Under the pieces are notes generated by a model that saw nothing but the letters and a program-made list of their open reading frames with translations, was not told the origin of the DNA and did no database searches. 64,000 bases of DNA, from assembly GCF_000151315.2 (NCBI RefSeq), contig NW_011887298.1:1337695-1401694 (forward strand). Reading direction: 5' to 3'. Source of the DNA: Capsaspora owczarzaki ATCC 30864. Taxonomy: Eukaryota > Opisthokonta > Filasterea. Shown one piece after another: positions 12,810-23,374 of the stretch (its first letter is position 1; the number at the start of each line of letters is the position of its first letter). A program made the position numbers and the translations under genes.

Positions 12810-13361
12810 CGGCGCCTTTCCGTTTTGATACCGAGCAGCATTGTTCCTGAATTTGGTCGTGTTCTTGTTTTCTACTGCACTCGTTTTTTTTTGAAAGAGA
12901 TGATAAACTCGATTATTGTACCCCACCGGACCAGCAAGTTTCTGACGCCCATTGGATGCATTTGGCGGTACATGTTCATCAATGCCACTCGAAGCACTCT
13001 TGCGCAGTTTCGCAAACTCTGAAACACTTTTAATAACTCTGAAACACTTTTAATAACTCTGAAACACTTTTAATAACTCGCAACACGATCAAAAACCTCT
13101 GCAACGCAATGTCAAACACTTGACAACTAGTTCACAACGCCATGTTTTTGTTTGGCTCCAATTTTCAAACACGAATATTTAACTCTGGGGGGGGAAAATA
13201 ATTTCCAACACTTTAGAACTCGATGTAGAACTCAGAAACCCCATCCTATCCGCTCAGCTGGAGGTGGTCAAAGCCCGATGGCTTAACAAACAGGACAGGG
13301 GCTTTGGTTTTTTTTTTTTTTGGTTAGCTCAGAAGATCTCTCATACGAGCTCAGAAGATCT
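12810..13361. other. Convergent 3' region of ISWI and the LRR membrane gene
   Basis: Noncoding, AT-rich. It holds the 20-base tandem array at 13021-13080 and a 17-base repeat (GAGCTCAGAAGATCTCT and a near copy) just before the LRR gene's stop. No further gene is seen. Confidence 0.6.
13021..13080. repeat. Three tandem copies of a 20-base unit
   Basis: The unit GAAACACTTTTAATAACTCT occurs three times head to tail; only the last base of the third copy differs. Degenerate fragments of the motif (AACTC, CAACAC) continue on both sides. Confidence 0.95.
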
Positions 13362-16300
13362 CTAAGGGGAGGGTGCCACGTAATCAGTGCCAGAGGCAGG
13401 GGGAATTTCGTTCGCCACTGGTTCAGCCAGCCCCAACACCTCCGAGTACATGGGATTCTCGGTCGTGCTGGCGTACACATCGACCGATTCGTACAGCGCC
13501 TCCGATTGCATGTAGCTCTTGGTAAACGTCTCATCGGGCCGGAAGGAGAATGAATCGCTCATGAACACTTGCGAGGTGCGGCGCATACTAGAGGACGTGG
13601 CCAGCTGGGATTGCGAGCGCCGCCTGTACAAGGTGACTGCGAGAGCGATCAGGGCAAGAAGAAGGACGCAACCAGCCACAGCACCAACAATGATAGGCAA
13701 CGTTGAGCTGTCGTCACTGTTCTTGTTTGCAGCTGCAGCTGCCGCAATGGAAGCCGAGATTGCCGATTCTACCGACATTGCGGAAGACGCAGACACAGAC
13801 CTGGCTGACTCGGCTGAAGTGGCTTCAACGAGTTGGACCGAGACAGAAGATGCTGAATCGACAGAAGCCACGGATTGAGCGGACTCGACGGACTGTACCG
13901 ATGCAGCCGACGGGATGGAGGCGATCGAGACCAGGGAAGCCACAGAAGCAGCCGATGAGACGAATTCGATGGAGCCGCAAGTGTTCCCAGTCAGCACATA
14001 GCCATCGTAGCACTGCGAGCACGTGCTGCTTGAAGTACAATAGAGACAGTCTGAAGGGCAGCAGGCAGCTGCGGAAGCAGCATAGCACGTTGCACAAGCT
14101 GGGTGACAAGCTAGTATTCCAAGACAACGATGGTCAGCGATGTGAAAACCAAGTCTTGGCCATACTACGCTCCGCACTCGGATCCCGTTGGCCCTTTACC
14201 TTGTGGAGACGCGGCCGAACCATATGTGCTAGGAGGCGCACGAATATTGCTACCAAACGTAAAGTTGTTGGGAGAAAAATACACCGTCGCAGCGGATGTC
14301 CATGCGGCGTTCTGGAACAAGCCAGGGGGAAGAGTAGAGGCTGGGCCGCCCAGATATCTGTGGAAGGAGCCGATGAGGGAGTTGGAGAGCAAAGAAATGA
14401 GCGGGCAGGAGGCGATGGTGCCCAACACCACAGAGAACGAACGTACAAGATGGGAGCAGCTTGGAGCCCTTGGAAGAGATTTTGGGGATACTGCGTAATC
14501 CGGGACGGGGAGAGTCTCCTGAACAACACATTCAGAAATTCAATATTCACTGCCAGGAAAGCTGGTGGAATCACAAGGCAAGCCAACGTACAGTACGATC
14601 AAGGACGGAGTATTATCAAAGACCGTCGCAGGAATGCTTGTGAGCCGATTGTTGGTCAAATCGCTGCTCAGATGCGCGTGTCCGATGAGTTCATGAAAGA
14701 AAATCGCATGGTACTGCTTCACGGTCAACTTACAGCGTCGTCAATTGCGACAGACCTTGGAACGCAGTCGAGGAGATTTGAGTAATGGCGCTGTCTTTCA
14801 CGAACCTGATGCGAGAGGCATGGTCAGAGCAAGTTCATCCAATGAGACACGTTTTGATCACCCCCCCCCCAAGTAGCCGTACAGAGATGTCAGAACGGGT
14901 AGGTTTGAAAATGTGCTGCTAGGAAGACTTCTGATCGGCTGGTTGAGAATCGAGCTAATAATGTGCACAAGGCAGACAAAACGGTCCAGTCAATAAAGGC
15001 GATGCTGTTCACGCGGCTCGATTCGAACAAAAACCTACAGAGTTTGCAAGGACTGGAGATGGCCGGGAGTCGGCGCAAACTGATTCGACGAGATTGAAGT
15101 GATGTCGGAGCCACTGATGGTTCTATCAGCAGCGTGAAAAAATTCATTCAAATTGCCGTAAAGTAGACGTAATGTGAGTCGCAAGACCAGTTCCAACCGA
15201 AACACGCGGAACGTACAGTGATTGTAGGTTGGGAGCTGAGACAGTCAACGAGGCGAAAAAGTTGGTGTTTGAGTAAACGCTTCTGCAATCACGAGTTGTC
15301 AGCAAAATGAATGATTCAAAGTTGCTTCCGTGCAGAGAACTTCAGTTCACGTACAAGGAGGTCAAAGCGTTCGAAACCGGACTGATGATAGTACTCAGCC
15401 ATGCAGGCACACTATTAGTATCAAGCTGAAGCTGACTGTTTCGTGTTCACGATGAGATGCAAGTTCCAAGCTGCAGCTTTTGTCAGCCACTCGGTGACTC
15501 ACAGGGTTCGAAGTGCAGGGAGCCCCGACAGAGAATTGGCTGAAAGTGACGTCGGCATGACCAATGATCTAGGCAAGGCACAAATGTCAATACAGTTGTT
15601 TTCAGCAACCCAATGCACAACTATCAGGCTCTCGTACAATGTCTGCACTGAATTCATGCCAAAAAAAGCCCCAGAAGTCCCGACGTGATCAAAAACATCT
15701 CTGGTACCATAGCGAACAAAACAAAATCAGTATTGCGAAAGCAGCACCTACTGCTGCAAGATTGTCATATCAAGTGCAAGCCAGAACAAAAGCCACGATC
15801 GAGGCGATGGACTTACAGTGTTGTTATGTTCATTAGCTTGAAAACGTTCAAGTTGAAAGTGCTAGAACTTAAGAGGCTGCACATTCAAAGAGTAACAACT
15901 TTGCTCAGCTTCACCAAACGCCACCGCGCGCGCAACAAGCTTGCTGTACTTACAGTCTTGTGAGAGATGTGAGACCGGAAAACATGCTCGCAGAAACTTG
16001 GGTTTTTTGCATGGCGAATGGCAGCTTCCTGAACAACGTTGAGTTAGAAAGCTGTCCGTCCAACTTGTTGAGATTGGTGCACGTACAGAAAGTTCAGCTG
16101 GGTCAGCCCAGAAAAATCAATGAACTGAAAGTTCGATGCAGAAAGCGAGAGCAGTTCGCTGGTTGAAGGATGGGAGTGAGCGCAGGTTTGTTTGGGATGA
16201 ACCAACGAGCAACGGATGGTTTGTTTTCCAATTACAGAGACTGCGTGTCTTGCGGTAGCTTCATGGTTTCTGTCAAAACGGCGCATTCTACCACACCGTC

Positions 16301-16522
16301 CGAATCACAAGTGCAGTCCCCATTTTGGCACGAGTCGGCGGCTGGGGGCGACCATGTGCACACGCACTCTGTGCAATCGAGATCGCACGGGACTGGGCAT
16401 TCGCACGGGACTGGGCACTCGTCATCGCACGAGTTGGCCTGGACGGAAGCACTCGACAAACAGACCAGAACAAGTGCTCCCAGTAGCCAGACCAATCGCG
16501 TATTTTGGAACGAGCGGCGCAT
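13362..16522 (-). CDS. Leucine-rich-repeat transmembrane protein with tyrosine-rich tail
   Basis: Likely cell-surface receptor or adhesion protein; no named orthologue recognised. Fifteen exons (minus): 16522-16236, 16158-16087, 16028-15954, 15876-15817, 15700-15638, 15568-15503, 15411-15355, 15282-15217, 15122-15039, 14954-14883, 14805-14734, 14663-14592, 14518-14447, 14357-14200, 14110-13362; total 674 residues. Signal peptide 1-30 and a cysteine-rich N-cap fill exon 1. Exons 2-13 each encode about one LRR (for example LDLTNNRLTSIPATVF), all split in phase 2 inside the same leucine codon. Then come a cysteine-rich module (CHPACATCY...CSQCYDGY), a Ser/Val/Ala-rich stalk, a membrane helix at about 562-587 followed by RRRS, and an 80-residue tail with five tyrosines including NPMYSEV. 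The acceptor of exon 7 is the least certain; a small exon could be missing. Confidence 0.8.
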
Positions 16523-16828
16523 GACGGTGAAAACTGAACAACGAATCTACCAAAAAACCAAAAATTGCACACAACGCAAATCACGCGTGTGAATCGGTGA
16601 GAATTTCAAGCGCACGACAATGTTGTCGCTCTGATGTTCAACAGCAGCGCCACTCCATAGCATTGTATGGGACATGAGCGGAAAGGAAGGCTAGCCAAAA
16701 ACAAAACACTCGGGTGTGGTGTTGGGGACTGGTTTTGGAGTTGCGTCCTTCGCTGTCTCCCGCTTGACACACCGTCCTTTCCCGCTCACAACTCGAGGAT
16801 GCTGTTTAATGGTAGTAGGTGGTAGTAG

Positions 16829-16874
16829 GTGGTGGTGGTGGTGGTGGTGGTGGTGGTGGTGGTGGTGGTGGTGG
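16829..16874. repeat. (GGT)n microsatellite
   Basis: About fifteen GGT units about 0.3 kb upstream of the LRR membrane gene's start codon. Open frames through it (poly-Trp, poly-Val, poly-Gly) are artefacts of the repeat. Confidence 0.95.
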
Positions 16875-17025
16875 GTTTCGGGAACAGAGAATGTCCCGAC
16901 AGACAATACGAGCGGAGCGACCAGCAGATCAAACTGCCGCTCCCCACACAACAAACACAAGGAGACCTGCCCACAACCACAAACCGTTTCGTTGCGCACC
17001 CTGGCACTCCCAAACACGGAGATTG

Positions 17026-17067
17026 GGATGGGGATGACGATGGGGATGGGGATGGGGATGGGAGGGA
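17026..17067 (+). repeat. GGGGAT array, G-quadruplex candidate
   Basis: At least five runs of four G separated by two or a few bases, which meets the usual four-run G-quadruplex pattern on the plus strand. It lies about 0.5 kb upstream of the LRR membrane gene, whose template strand is the plus strand. Confidence 0.8.
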
Positions 17068-18268
17068 CAGGCGACCAACTGCGACTGGTCGCGATCAGCT
17101 GTTGTGGTTGTGTTCTGTTTTTGTTTTGTTATTTTTTTGTGTAATGCAAAAGCTCGTTTTGTTGTACTGTTGCTTTGGTCCTATTCGTGCACTTCGGGCG
17201 CAGGCACACACAGAGACAGACAGACGTAGGCATTCACGACAAGTAGCTTGTGCGAGATGAACGGGTGGGTGATGGATGGCGGAGATGGAAGTGCAAACTA
17301 ACCACCAAACAAGAAAAAAGAAAAGAAAAAAAGAGGAAAAATAAAAAAAATAAAAAGAGGAAAAAATAAAAAAGAGGAAAAAATAGAAAGACTGAACCAA
17401 GCGACAAAGAAGGAAATCCATGGTGATCTGTTCGCTCAAAACTCGGCGATCTTGGGTGTTTGGTCCTGCTGTGCTTATGCACCTCTTCGCTGTTGAAAGC
17501 CCTGCTTTTTGTCCGTCTTTCTGTGCCAGTCTGTCTGCCTTCGTTTGTTGTCTGAAAGCTCGCACGCTCAGCTGCTTTGAACACGCTCTCGCCTGACTCG
17601 ATCGGCAGATCCCCTGAGCGTGATGAGGCTGGCAGACGTAGCTGCCGCTGTTTGCGCTCTTGTTTGCGCATTGTGAGCCTGTTGTCTCTGAACCTCGACC
17701 AAAAACAAAGAGTGGCGATGGTGGGTTTGGCCATATTTTTTAATTGTTTTGTTTTGTTTTGTTTCTGGGCAAGGAGCGGTGTTTGTTCAAGGTCATGTCA
17801 TGAAATTGGCTGTCAAATTCCTTCACTCCTCCCGTTTTCGGGTGTTAACAAGAAGCAAGAAAGTGGGCTGCTATTCAATCGAGTCCAGAGAAAAAGACTC
17901 CAAAGCGGCCTCCCAGTCATCTCCTTCCCCTGCTGCACCTAAAACTTTGAAGAACAAAATTAAATAGGCGAGTTGGTAATTTTGGTGCGGATCTGAAGGG
18001 AAAAGTTGTTCGGCAAACTTGCGGGACATGCATTAGATCTACAACGAGCACCCGTTTGAATAGTCAACAAGGGACTGGAAATTGGTCGCTCCGGCATTGT
18101 TGGGAGCAGCTTTGGCTTCCTTCATGAGGCTGGCAACCGCAGCTTTCGAGTTGGCATCGCGGCGGAGGGTCGGGAGGCCGGCGACACGGCAGCGTGAATG
18201 TTGTTGACCTCAATCCAGAAGTTGGCAACGGAGGTGTTCAGCGAGAGAACACAGCCAACTTCCGAGAG

Positions 18269-21200
18269 TCAGGGACGGTCGTGTGCGCGGTGAGTCACTT
18301 GCGACGAAGAAGGATTGGCCGCTACGACTTTTGCCGAGGGATCACCACCCGCAAGAACACACCGCATGATCTCGAGAGCCGCGGATTTGTCACTCACTGA
18401 ATTATGCTCACTGCAGGTGACGGCGTGGATGCAGGACGGGCAGCCGTTGTCGCACACGCACTCGCGCACAAGCTGATATGCTGCTTCGAGCATAGCCGGC
18501 AAGAGATGGTACGCTTTGAGAGCAAGCCCAACACCGCCAGGTCTAGTATCGTACAGCAGAATGCGCGGAGGTCGCAGGCGGGTCTCGCTAATGCTGATGC
18601 ACTCCGTTCCGAGGTCGTTTGGGTCGCACGATAAAAACAGCGGCACCATGTTGAGAACGGCGTGAGCTGCACCGTGGGCTCCGGCTCGAAACTCAAACCC
18701 ACAGGCTTCAACGTGGCGCTTGACGGATTGTGATAGGTCAATCCAGCTGGCGTATGTCTCGAATTCCACTGGAGGCAGATCAAGCGGCAGCCGATCAAAC
18801 ACTGCCGAATTCTTTTGCCAAATTTTCTTAAATCCAAACACGCTCAAGCAGACATTGGCCTTTGCGTAGTTGCAGCTTATTGTGCCGGCCGGAATGACCT
18901 CATGCGGGACTGCTTCGGACGAGCTTGGAGGGACATCTTGCTGCAGAGTCGTCTGGAAACCGCTGGGCACAAATTCTGGACGTTGCAGTCGTCCGTGGGG
19001 GCGCGCCAGAGCTTCTCGAGACATGAATCGCCGTCTACTGGGGCTTGACGGCAGATGGTCATCATCACGATGTGCGGGAGTTGGGTAGGGGGTCAAGCTA
19101 GGAGGAGGGGTTTCTGCATTTGGGCTGCCAGGAATGCCCGGTTGCTGGTGGGCACTTAATGACTCTCGATTTCTCACAGGATGCAGGGTTGGGTGGTCAT
19201 GGTCGACATGGTGCTCAGTAAATGCCCACTCTAAGGTCCCAGGTTGTTGCTCCTCGGGCTGCGAAATGGTTGAGAGAACTTGCCTGGTTGCGCTGCCGCT
19301 CTTAATCACCCGCAAAGTTTGCACGTCCTTTCGATCACGCTGCTTTGTGTAGTATCCAGCGATGCAGGGCTTTACAAAGGCGATGCGTTCGGTTAAATCG
19401 AGCTTGCGCACCAAGTACTCGTTCCCTTGATGCAAGTAGATGGCGCCGTCATAGATTTCAAAGAACGCCCGCGACTCGTCAATCTCGTCCAGGCATTCGC
19501 CAGTGAGTTCGTTCACGACCTTGTAGCGAATTGTGTCGATACTGCGGATGCTGACGGCCGCCGAAGGAACCTCAATTCGAAAGGTTTGCACGTACAGACC
19601 GTTTCGGCGAGCCAGCACGGCTCCGCCATCCATGGGGACACCACCGGGTCGTCGACCGGCCAACATGACGGCAACTACGCTGTCAAAAGTGGGGCCAAAC
19701 CATTGGCTGTCTGCGTCGGTCAGGGGATGCTCGGCTGCGGCGCACAACAAATGACCCCAAAGCACGCTCTCGTTTCCGGGATCAATGCATGAAGCTTCCA
19801 TTTCTCGAGTGAAAATTTCGAGAGGGTGGCGGCAAAAGTGCTGATCGATCGGGGAGGGGTAGGCCACGAAGATGGAAACGCTTGGTCGTTCGTTCCGGCC
19901 ACTGCGACCGGCCTGCTGCCACAGCGACGAGAGTGAGCTGGGAAAGCCGAGATGCAGCGTCGCATCCAGTGTTCCGACATCCACGCCCAGCTCGAGGGCG
20001 TTTGTCGCCGTGATGGCCGTGAGATGCCCGTGGAAGAGCCCGCGTTCAATTCGGCGGCGATCCGGAATCGAGTAGCCGCTACGGTACGAGGTGACCTTTG
20101 GCACAAGCGATGCCAGCCCTTCTTCGACGAGAAAGCGGTGAGTATACCTGAGCATGAGCTCGCAGACCTTGCGGATTCGTGCAAATGCGATCGTCCGGAG
20201 GCCCAGCTTGACTGCGAGTCGGAGAATCTGCGCACAGGCGACCAACGGTGACTTTAGCAGGTGCTGGCGACGATGAGGATCACTCAACGCGCGCAAAATA
20301 ATCGAAACGCCTTCGTTGGGATGCGGGTGCGAGGAAGCCGTGGAGACGAGAGACGACGCAGTGGTGAAGCCGGGTCGGCTACCAGACAGCACGGTGACTG
20401 GATTGAAGCTGCCGGAATCTGGGCCACTGGCCGCGATAGCGGGCACCATGGCAGCAGGCTTGTGTAGCAGAGTCGTTGCTTCAGCGGTCGAGGCGACGGA
20501 CGGCCCAGGCGACAGTGCATCGGAGATGAGTGCGAGATCGGGATCGGAAAGAGTCCGGCTGCTGTCCAGACCACTTTCTTCTACGGACGACACACTGTCA
20601 GAGCTCAAGCTGGCCATCTGGTGAAGCAAATCTGCATCGAAAAACTGCGTCAGATCGACTGTCGAGGAACGCAGAGCTTCCGAACCTCCGAACATGGACG
20701 CGAACGAGGATGATTCTTGGTGTTTGGCTTCGGCAGTTGCTGCTGGTGCGCCTCCTTCTTCAACAAAAACCGAGTGACGTGTTGCGTCGTTCCGCGCCTT
20801 GGCAGCTTGCGCAGCAGCTTGCTTTGCTGCTGTGATGGCCCGCCACAGCTTTGCGTTCGGGTCCCAAAACACAAACTTTTTGTGCCCCGATGGAGAGCCG
20901 TCGCGGGAAATCACCGCAATCTCCGGTTCTGGAACGCCAATCAGCTGCGACATGAGGTTGCGAGGGTTGGAAATCGTGGCCGAGCAGCAGATAAACTGAG
21001 GCGCGGCGCCGTAGAGTTCGCAGAGCCTCCGCAATCGCCGAAGCACGCATGAAACATGAGAGCCAAACGCCCCCGAGTAGACGTGTGCCTCATCGACAAC
21101 GACAAGGCGAAGCTGCGAAAAGAGACGCGGCCAATTTTTGTGCTGGGGCAAAATGCTGACGTGAAGCATGTCCGGGTTTGTCAACACGACCGACGCGCTC

Positions 21201-22887
21201 TCGCGCACGTTGGCTCGCTCGCTTTTGGGGGTGTCACCGTCCAGTGTGGCCGCAAACAGCTGATAGGGCACGAGAGAAGACAGCGCCAGCAGTGCATTCA
21301 GCGCCCGAAGTTGGTCTTGAGCCAGAGCCTTTGTGGGGAAAAGGTAGAGCGCCAAAGCTTGTCGGTTCATCAAGGCTGCATTGATCGCAGTGGCATTATA
21401 AATGAGCGATTTGCCGCTGCTGGTTGAAGTCGAAACAATGGCATGCTGGCCTTTCCATAGCGCCTCCAGTGCTTCGACTTGATGAGAGTACAACGAGTCA
21501 AACCCACGCTCAACAAGAGCAGCGCGCATGGCAGGGTGCAGGTTGATCTGTCAATGCATAATAGCACCAACAAGAGCGTTGGCAAAGATGGCGAGATGGG
21601 ATGAAGATGATGCGCAAAACAAAACAAGAAAAAAACAAAAAAAAAAACCAGCGGCTTACTGTCAAGGGCTTCACTTGGGCCGGCCTGGCCGGAATGTCCT
21701 GAATATGCACAATTTGTCCTTCATAGAATGGCTGGGCCTGAATTTGCTGAATAAATTCATGGGCCGAATGCAAGGGTCCGCCGTCAGTTTTGTGTGCTGT
21801 TGGTGTCGATGATTCGGTTTCATTTGCCACGAACGGCGTAGTAGGAAGCGAATCGGGAAGCGAATCGGCAAGCGATGTAACCGGCAACGCCAGAAGGTCG
21901 GCTGGGGTTGCTTGGGACGGTTGAGGCGGGTCTGGGTCGACAGCCGGGAAAGCGCCAACGTCCGTTGACTGGTTTTCAGAGTTGGGTGACGCCGCCGCCG
22001 CTGCGAGAAGCAAACGCACAAAGCGCGTCTTTCTTCGGAGTAGAGCCGTCGATTGGGCCGCAGACATGGCAGTGCTGCTACCAAACGACCGCAAATGTGA
22101 AAAGACAATCTCGAGATGCGTCGACGGGTCCTCATCAGGCGCAAGCACGTGCCGGATTGCGGGGTCTGCACGGACAAAGGCGAGCGCGGGCACAGCGCTG
22201 CTGCTGCTGCTGCTGAACGGCACATTTCGGGTCTGTTGGTCGGCATTTGGAGGAGCGTAGAGATCGGGCTGTGCGAATCGCGACTGATAGAGCGCGCTCG
22301 GGCGAGCGGCGGCGGCAGAACCATAGTGCTCCAGCGTCAAGTAGCGGCGGATGGCAGCATCCTGCTTTGAGTGCGTTTCACTCGGCATTTGAACGTGCTG
22401 CAGCATGACATGGCTTGGCGCAATATTCGCAATGCGCTGAATCACGTTCCAGGTCGGAGTGACACCACTCATTGCTTGGACGGTGCTGGAAATCTGTTTG
22501 AAAGGACAAAGATGTGGTTGGTAAAAATGGCACAAAGTTACTAGTTTATTTCCCCCCCCCCCTCCCTGAGTGTTTTTTTTCTTCTCTCAGCAATTTCGCC
22601 CACACAAAACCACACCCTCCACATACACACACCACGCCCCCCTTCCCAAAACAAGACATGGTACTCAACTCGGCTCAGAGTGCAGATGATTCCACGCGGC
22701 TTGAGCAGTGAGCACGCTGCGTCGATCGCGCTGTACATGGCCACGAGCATTTTCTGGTCGTCCGTTGCGAGCTGCTCGATCGCCGCGCGCGCTTGCATCT
22801 CGGCGTTCTTTGCGGCGTTTGTCTGCGTCTTGACAGCTTGTTGTGGTTGTTGTTTTCCAAGTTGCACGCCAGACGCAGCAGCAGCAC

Positions 22888-22919
<32 letters not shown>

Positions 22920-23269
22920 GGTCTGTCCGCTTCACCCTCAGAATGTGTGGCGTTCGATTCGAATTGCCTCGCTTGCTCTTGCATGGCTGGTGGCTCGCCA
23001 GCCTCGTCGCCATTGTCCATCTCGCTCAGCGCCAAGCGAATCCGTTTGCGCGCTGCTTCCCGCCTTGCCTCTGCCTCTGCCTCTGCCTCGCTCGCGGTCG
23101 TCGCTGTCGTTGCCGTGCGATTCGCAGCCTCATCTGCAGAGTCGTCCGGCCACATTGGAACCGTCACAAACTCGTCCTCCTCCTCTGCTTCTGCTTCTTG
23201 TTGTTCTTCGCATTGCTCCAGCGACCGCTTCAGCGACATGAAGCTTTTTGGACTGAGCCTCCATTCCAT
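18269..23269 (-). CDS. HRQ1: Hrq1-family superfamily-2 DNA helicase with DUF1998 domain
   Basis: ATP-dependent 3'-5' DNA helicase of the RecQ4-like Hrq1/MrfA group, which acts in repair of crosslinked DNA. Three exons (minus): 23269-22665, 22485-21660, 21547-18269; 1569 residues. The acidic, glutamine- and alanine-rich N-terminus precedes the helicase. Motif I STSTSSGKS lies near 513, motif II VVDEAHVYSGAFGSH near 629, motif III SATISN follows, and motif VI QQAGRSGR is near 1021. An extra low-complexity insertion of about 190 residues separates the two RecA lobes. The C-terminal DUF1998 module has the cysteine cluster CVCDNGCPSCIHAVTC at about 1507-1523, as in zinc-binding Hrq1/MrfA proteins. 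Junction 1 uses a TTTCCAG acceptor; a nearby CAG 9 bases earlier would break the frame. The start codon is 105 bases from the divergent OST3 gene. Confidence 0.9.
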
Positions 23270-23374
23270 GTGCTGTATTGTAGATCTATTCTATTTTTGG
23301 TTTATGCTCGACATTGACTCTTCTTTGCTCAGCAGCTCGCTCGCTCAGTCTTAGAAACCCAGCTCCCAATCCAA
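23270..23374. promoter_or_regulatory. Probable bidirectional promoter, HRQ1 and OST3
   Basis: Only 105 bases separate the two divergent start codons, so core promoter and 5' UTRs of both genes must share or overlap this segment, unless one has a distant 5' exon. No TATA box is evident. Confidence 0.5.

Larger units (their letters stand above)
16523..18268. other. Intergenic region upstream of the LRR membrane gene, downstream of HRQ1
   Basis: Contains a (GGT)n microsatellite at 16829-16874, a GGGGAT array at 17026-17067, and purine/A-rich sequence at 17290-17390. Short open frames at 17234-17967 have no recognisable similarity. On the minus strand, 18050-18268 looks coding-like just beyond the HRQ1 stop (reported as a finding). 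No RNA gene was identified. Confidence 0.5.

Noticed and set aside
16716-17144. Open frames with poly-Trp, poly-Val or poly-Gly
   Set aside because: Products of reading through the (GGT)n microsatellite.
17234-17967. Small open frames including one ending KTLKNKIK
   Set aside because: Short, interrupted by A/T tracts, no start context or family resemblance.
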